Positions 58,799-64,000 of a stretch of DNA of 64,000 nucleotides are shown here, in pieces; position 1 is the stretch's first letter; each line of letters starts with the position of its first letter. A program made the translations under genes and the position numbers. Below the pieces are notes generated by a model, which did not search any database, was not told the DNA's origin, and saw only the letters and a list, made by a program, of their open reading frames with translations. The stretch lies in contig QJNS01000003.1 of assembly GCA_004154925.1 (NCBI GenBank), positions 434,001-498,000 on the forward strand. The letters are read 5' to 3'. Source of the DNA: Monosporascus cannonballus. Its lineage: Eukaryota > Ascomycota > Sordariomycetes > Xylariales.

Positions 58799-59160
58799 GA
58801 ATTCCAGGGCGACGGTACGTATAAAATAAACCCAAAAAATAACCTCGTAAATAACGTTAAAATATATAAAGCTAAGGTTTTTGTAATAGCGAAATAAATA
58901 AAAAGTAACTTCAGTTAAGTTTGGGCGAATGGCGATAGCTTCGTAAAACAGGCTTTCGACTTTTTCAAAATATAACTTTTTAAACGTTATTAACGCTTCG
59001 GATTAATATTTCTTAAAATCCTTTCATATAGGGACCTTAAAATAACGTTTTCCGAATTTAAACAGTTCGAAGCGTATATATAGCTTTTCCTAATAGATAT
59101 CCTATAATAACTATAACTTCCTAGCTACGCAGTTTTATAGGATATGCATTTTAAGGAATC
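58799..59160 (-). mobile_element. TE6, Ty1/copia, end of reverse transcriptase
   Basis: The minus strand reads KRYFKVPI*KDFKKY, then FKKLYFEKVESLFYEAIAIR and FNVIYEVIFWVYFIRTVALEF. These correspond to the conserved copia stretch between RT and RNase H (KVPL..DF, YLEKVGSLLYA.V.TRPD, Y..VI.YLY.TR.LALE). It continues directly into 51937 on the far side of TE5. It is cut at 59160 by the start of TE7. Confidence 0.8.
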
Positions 59161-59305
59161 TGTTAGCAGTTGGGTGCTTTAGATGCCCACGGCTGGCGCT
59201 TTGAAGCAGTGCTCTGCAGCTTGGGATAACGTTTGTCTAGGGACCACCGTTTGTACAAATAGGACGGGTATGTAAGGGCGGTAAGCCCCAGATTTCTTTA
59301 GTTTT
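59161..59305 (+). repeat. GC-richer start of TE7, probable 5' LTR part
   Basis: About 145 bp with near-normal base composition amid AT-rich DNA, beginning TGTTAG. The LTR end is not resolved because the 3' copy lies outside the window; it may reach about 59390-59490. Confidence 0.5.
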
Positions 59306-62300
59306 TTTTTTAGCATATATTATCAAGTTATTACCAGTTTTTGGCATTTGATTATTGTAATAATTGATATGGTAGCATTTTCTAGTTTTTGGCAACCGTA
59401 ATACGTTAAACGAAGTAGTTATTTGTAAGTTAAGTTAATAAAAGAAACGCGAAATTTAAGAAAAAGTCGTTTAATTAACGATTCGAAAAAGAATTAAGTG
59501 GTAGTTGACGATAATAAGTAAGATCCTTATTGTACAGAGTAACGTGCTCGATTTTTTCCTTTTCCCTTAACGAAGAGTTTCCGGCGATTAAAAGGAATAG
59601 TACTTTAATAAAGGTTAAGTGGAAAAATAAGACCGCATATTAAATATAGCGGCAGGAAAAAGATTTGCTTTCGAGGCGTTTTTAAAGGAAAATATCTTAT
59701 TGCTTTAGTTGTAATAATAATTAAAAAAAAGCGATATAAAACCTTTATTTAAAGATAATAACTTAAAACCGATTTAAATAAGTTTTATATGTTTTTCGAT
59801 ATTAATATTAATTAGATTAAATCAGACGTTAAAATATGAAAAAATACGTATTAATGGGTTAAGGATAAAATGAAAAAATTAAGGTTTTAAAATGTAAAAG
59901 ATATTGATATTATGGAATAAATAAATAACGTTATGGAACGATTGTTGGATATGCCTTAATTCGGGGATAACTTTTAATTATAGGAAGCCGGAACGTTATT
60001 ATTTTTGCCCCGATTAAAAAGATTGTAAAGTTCGAAAGGTTTATAAAAAACGTTATAAAGTATTAAGCCCATTAGGTCAGGTAGTTTAAAAAAAGCACTT
60101 ATTATAATAGAAAGTAATATGAAAAAGATTAACCTTTTAAAAAAAGACGAAACGTAATTAAGAAAATAGTTTATTAAGAAATTAAACGCCTTAAAAAAAG
60201 CGAAAAGCGTTAAAAAAAAGTTACTCAAAAATAAAGGTGTAATACGTAATAATCCCGATAATTTAAATAATTTATTATTATTATTTAGATTTATTTAAGC
60301 ATTATTTAAAGTAACGAAAAGGTCGTAACGGTTCCCTTAATAATTTAAACAGTTTTAGCGAATTAGGTATTACCCTAAAGGATAAAAAGAAAAGTTTTAA
60401 AAGGTTTAATAACGGAAATAACGCGAAATTGCGTTAGAAGTATTTCGACTTTATTTTGAATAAAGAAAACCACTTATTAGGTTTGGTTAATTAGGAATTT
60501 TAAAATAACGCCTTTATTTTAGCCCTTAAAAAGATTAATTACGCCTTATAAAAATTATTACCAAGATTTGTTAAAAGGCGTTTTTGGAATTAATTATAAA
60601 TATTAAGAAAAGTACGAATATATTAAGAACTTTTAAGAAGATTTATTCCGTTAAAAGTAAAGCTAAGTAAAGGTCCTTTTAAAAAAAACTTAGTAAAATT
60701 ATTTATAATAAAGAAAACTTATTATAATTTATTATTAAATTCCAGAAACTTTTCCGTAAGGTAAAAGGTTATAATATATAATTTGAACCGGAAAAATAAA
60801 TTATTATGTTCCTTATTGCTTTGAAAAACCGAGCCGGCAGCTAGTACAAAATTATTGAATCGGTATTAAAGTAAACGGATTATTTTTTCTAGCCGTTAAT
60901 TAATAATTTTAATAATGAATTTTATAATTGTATTAATAATTAAAAAAGAACGGGAAGGCCTATAACGCCCAGAGAGGTAAAGGTAAAGATAATAATAATT
61001 TCAAAGATAGAAAGTGTACGTGGAATAAAAATAGAAAGCCCTTTTGTTTTAATTATGGAAAATACGACCATATAGCGAAAAACTGTTTTAAATTATAAAA
61101 GGAGCGGAAAAATAACAAAGGAAGAAAAACGCGTAAATAACATTAAAGCAATAATAACGGCTAGAATAATAATAATAATAGCTTTCGTAGTACCCGTAAC
61201 CGCGGTTAAAACGAGAAGTAGTTTATTTTTAAAGGTCTTAAGGACTTATACCGGTTAAATAGAAAATCTTTTAATGCTTACGTTAAAAAATAACAGCTTT
61301 AAGACTTTATGCAATGGTACGACAAAATGGTAGAGTAAGGAGCTTAAGAGGCCATAATAAGTAAAAGCTTTAAGTTATAAATTACCGAAAGCCTTAAGCT
61401 TTAGGCGGCTAAACGCGTTAAGTTTTAGGTGGCTAATTTTCCTGAAGTAATTAAAGCGATAGTTACAAGTAACGTTATATTTTTATAGGTATATTTTTCC
61501 ATAGAAAATAATCGAAATAAATTGTTTTGGGATTCGAGAACAAACGTTAATCTTACGAATAAGATTAACGACTTTAAAAGAAATATTATATTGGATATTA
61601 AGTCCAAAAGAATTTAAAGTATGATAAAAAGCGGATTAATAATTGCCATTTTTATTGGTATTATTAAGTGGCCCTTAAAAGGCCGTAATAGAAAAAATGA
61701 TGAAATTATAATAAAATATATATTATATGTAAAGCAATACTTATTAAAAATGTTTTCCGAAAAGATATTTTATAAATAATGAAGTTATTTAAATTTTAAC
61801 GCCCTGATTAATCTTAATAGGACCTAATTAATAATAACTAACGTTTTCCGAAAAAGATTTTTTTATAGCTTTACGGAAAATTAAAGCTTATCGTCAAGGT
61901 TTTAATAATAAACGAAAATAATTAATAGAAATATGCGTTAAGGAAGATATTCGATAAGAAAAATCACGATAACCTAATTAACAACTTAAGAAAGGCCCTT
62001 ATAAAAGTTTTTAAAAACAGAAAGGTTTTTATAACGGATAAGGTTATGAAAAAACTTATTTTCTGGTACCGCCGGCGTTGTTACCCTAATATTAAACGAT
62101 TAATTTAAACTATTAAAAGGTTTATAGGGATAAATTTAAGCATTAAAAATATGAAAATTATCCTTTATATAATTTGTAACAAAACGAAAATAATACGTAA
62201 GGAAAATTATTTAATATAACGTAAGTTTGGTAAAACACGTTAATATTAAAAATAATAGTTATCTTAAACTTATGATAAACGATTTATTGCATTATAAAAA

Positions 62301-64000
62301 GTATTATTTATTTAGAATAAAAAACGAAGTATAATAATATTTGAATACGTATATTACGTAAATAACTAAGCGTTCAAAGGCGTTAAGCAAAAAAAAAAAT
62401 ATAAATTTTGCGGTTTAACGGTAGCAGGAAATTTGGCACAATAATTATCGAAAACTTTTGCGTTGTGGAAGGTATTAAGCTGGTAATTTCCAGCTTATAT
62501 ATCCAGTATTAGAATAAAGTCGCAAAACGTAATATCTAGTTTTTTCAGAACGAAGCGCGTACGATTTCCGTATAAATAAAAATATTTATATATTTTTAAA
62601 ACCTATTAATAAAAGCTATAACTAATATGATTAATAAAATAAAATAATTAATTATAAAGATATAATATTTATTAAATATTTTGAAAATATATTCGACCTT
62701 AAACCAAAACGATTATACAAATCGGATAATAATTATTTTCGTATTTTTGGTAATAGATATATAATTTTAATCGGTACGAATTACAGAATTAAATTAAAAA
62801 ACTGATAGCCTAGAGAATAAAAAAATGTTGTTAAGATATTAAGAAATATATAATTATAAGGTTTAGTTATTAAAAAGCGGCAAATTACTAATAACATTAT
62901 ATATTATTATTTATAAAAATTTGGAAAAACCAGGATAGCCCCTTTAGTTCGAAAAATATTATTCGGTTATTTCCGCAACCCGTATAAAAACGTTTAAAAT
63001 ACCGTTAGAAACAGAGTATTAAAATGAAAAATAAAAACGATAACGTTATTTTAAAGGATGATATAAATTAGGAAACGAAATAAGTAAAACTTAAAAAAGG
63101 GCGTCCAAAGAAAACAGTCCTTAATTTATATACCCTAGAAGCTCTAAAGGAAGCTCCGGAACTTTTGCGCAAATTAACGTTAGTTTTGACTTAAAAGGGC
63201 GACGAAAAAAGCGATTATAACATATATATTTTTTAATTTCGACCCTGGTAATAACCTTAGTAACAAAATGTACATGCTGTTTGTCATAGGCGACGGTCCA
63301 AATTTAAAGGAAATGATGGGGAACCCAGAACGAAAAATACGGTTTAAAGCGATTTTTACTAAAATTAAAAAAAAAGCTTTTATGCGGAATTTTTAAGTTT
63401 ATACCCCCTGGCGAAAAGGCTTACGAGCACGTTATAGATTTTAAATAGGTATTAAGAAAAGAATTATACGTTTATAAGAGAACTGGAAAAATATAAGGCC
63501 CGTATTTGCGCAAAAGAATTTATTTAACGGAAAAAAAAATAAATTATAACGAGATTATAATCAGTATTATAAGGGCTATATATTAGAAAGTTTTAATAGC
63601 GTTAATTACCGGCCTGGGTTAATATATATTCTAAATCGAATTTATTGCCGTTTATTTAAATAGTAATTTATAGAAAAACGTTTGTATAAAATTTTTCCTA
63701 TATTAACGGAATATTTTAATATTTATTGAAAAAAATAAAAATACTTATTAGTTTTCCCCTAAGCAAATTATTAAATTAATAAATCCTTTATACGATTTAA
63801 AGCAAATCGAAATTGCTTAATAAGAAAAAATAAAAAAGATATTAACAAAATAAGGATTCCGTTTATTGATTTTGGACGACATAATATATTATAACTCAGA
63901 AATGGGAGCTGTTATTATTTCGTACGTCGATAACTTCCTGTTTTTCGGCCTTAATACATAGCGCTCTTAGGGTATTATTAAAAAAATCGCTAAGGACGTA
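59161..64000 (+). mobile_element. TE7, Ty1/copia, continues past the window
   Basis: It starts TGTTAGCAGTTGGG at 59161 inside TE6. On the plus strand: gag zinc knuckle CFNYGKYDHIAKNC (61045-61086, one Cys to Tyr), protease WDSRTN (61528, from DSG), a basic KGRPKKT segment (about 63098), and RT ISYVDNFLFFG (YVDN at 63923-63934, from YVDD). Gene order gag-protease-integrase-RT marks it as copia. RNase H and the 3' LTR are off the end. Many stops. Confidence 0.85.

Larger units (their letters stand above)
28902..64000. other. AT-rich island of RIP-decayed nested retrotransposons
   Basis: From here on the DNA is strongly AT-rich, with TpA-rich text and depleted C/G. Coding motifs of LTR retrotransposons are recognisable on both strands but are full of TAA/TAG stops and Cys-to-Tyr, Asp-to-Asn and Trp-to-stop changes. 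All of these are transitions, as RIP predicts. No host gene is visible. The long ORFs here (such as 29299-29688 or 53559-53903) are chance open frames or relics of element genes. Confidence 0.95.

Overview
The window is nuclear DNA of a filamentous ascomycete (Pezizomycotina, most likely a Sordariomycete). The evidence is short GT..AG introns with CTRAC-type branch sites, fungal-specific protein architectures (a BCK1-type MAPKKK, a hydrolase-NACHT NLR, a GH5 steryl/ceramide glucosidase-like enzyme), and a right half whose transposons carry the C-to-T and G-to-A decay expected of repeat-induced point mutation (RIP). The species cannot be named from the sequence.

Bases 1-28.5 kb are a GC-balanced gene region. 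Four genes are well supported once spliced: SKI3 (minus, 3 exons, 1421 codons), a GH5 glucosidase-like enzyme (plus, 3 exons, 769 codons), a BCK1/MIK-1-type MAPKKK (plus, 2 exons, 1638 codons) and an NLR-like protein with an alpha/beta-hydrolase and a NACHT domain (plus, about 6 exons, about 820 codons). An F-box-like gene (2262-3602, minus) is likely and a short hypothetical ORF (5405-6031, minus) is doubtful. The long intergenic stretches hold a diverged dispersed repeat interrupted by a block of tandem repeats (457-600 versus 4139-4960), two long poly-C tracts that look like assembly junctions, and a short degenerate telomere-like patch.

From about 28.9 kb to the end the sequence is very AT-rich and contains essentially no host genes. 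It is a nested graveyard of LTR retrotransposons. I resolved seven: four Ty3/gypsy chromoviruses (TE1, TE3, TE4, TE5), one small gag-only LTR element (TE2) and two Ty1/copia elements (TE6, TE7). LTR pairs and 5-bp target-site duplications give exact ends for five of them. TE3 contains TE2, and TE2's LTR contains TE1. TE4 sits exactly at the LTR/internal junction of copia TE6, TE5 splits the end of TE6's polyprotein, and TE7 starts inside TE6's reverse transcriptase. A tRNA-like sequence lies 2 bp from the TE6 LTR. Nearly every pol motif is damaged by stops or by single transitions.

The host genes do not form one pathway. SKI3 serves cytoplasmic 3'-5' mRNA decay, the MAPKKK the cell-wall-integrity cascade, GH5 glycolipid turnover, and the NLR self/non-self recognition. 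The NLR gene ends about 400 bp before the transposon island and appears to lack the usual C-terminal repeat domain. No undescribed system could be demonstrated. The most informative signals are the TE nesting and timing marks, the truncated NLR at the heterochromatin edge, and the repeat with its internal insertion.
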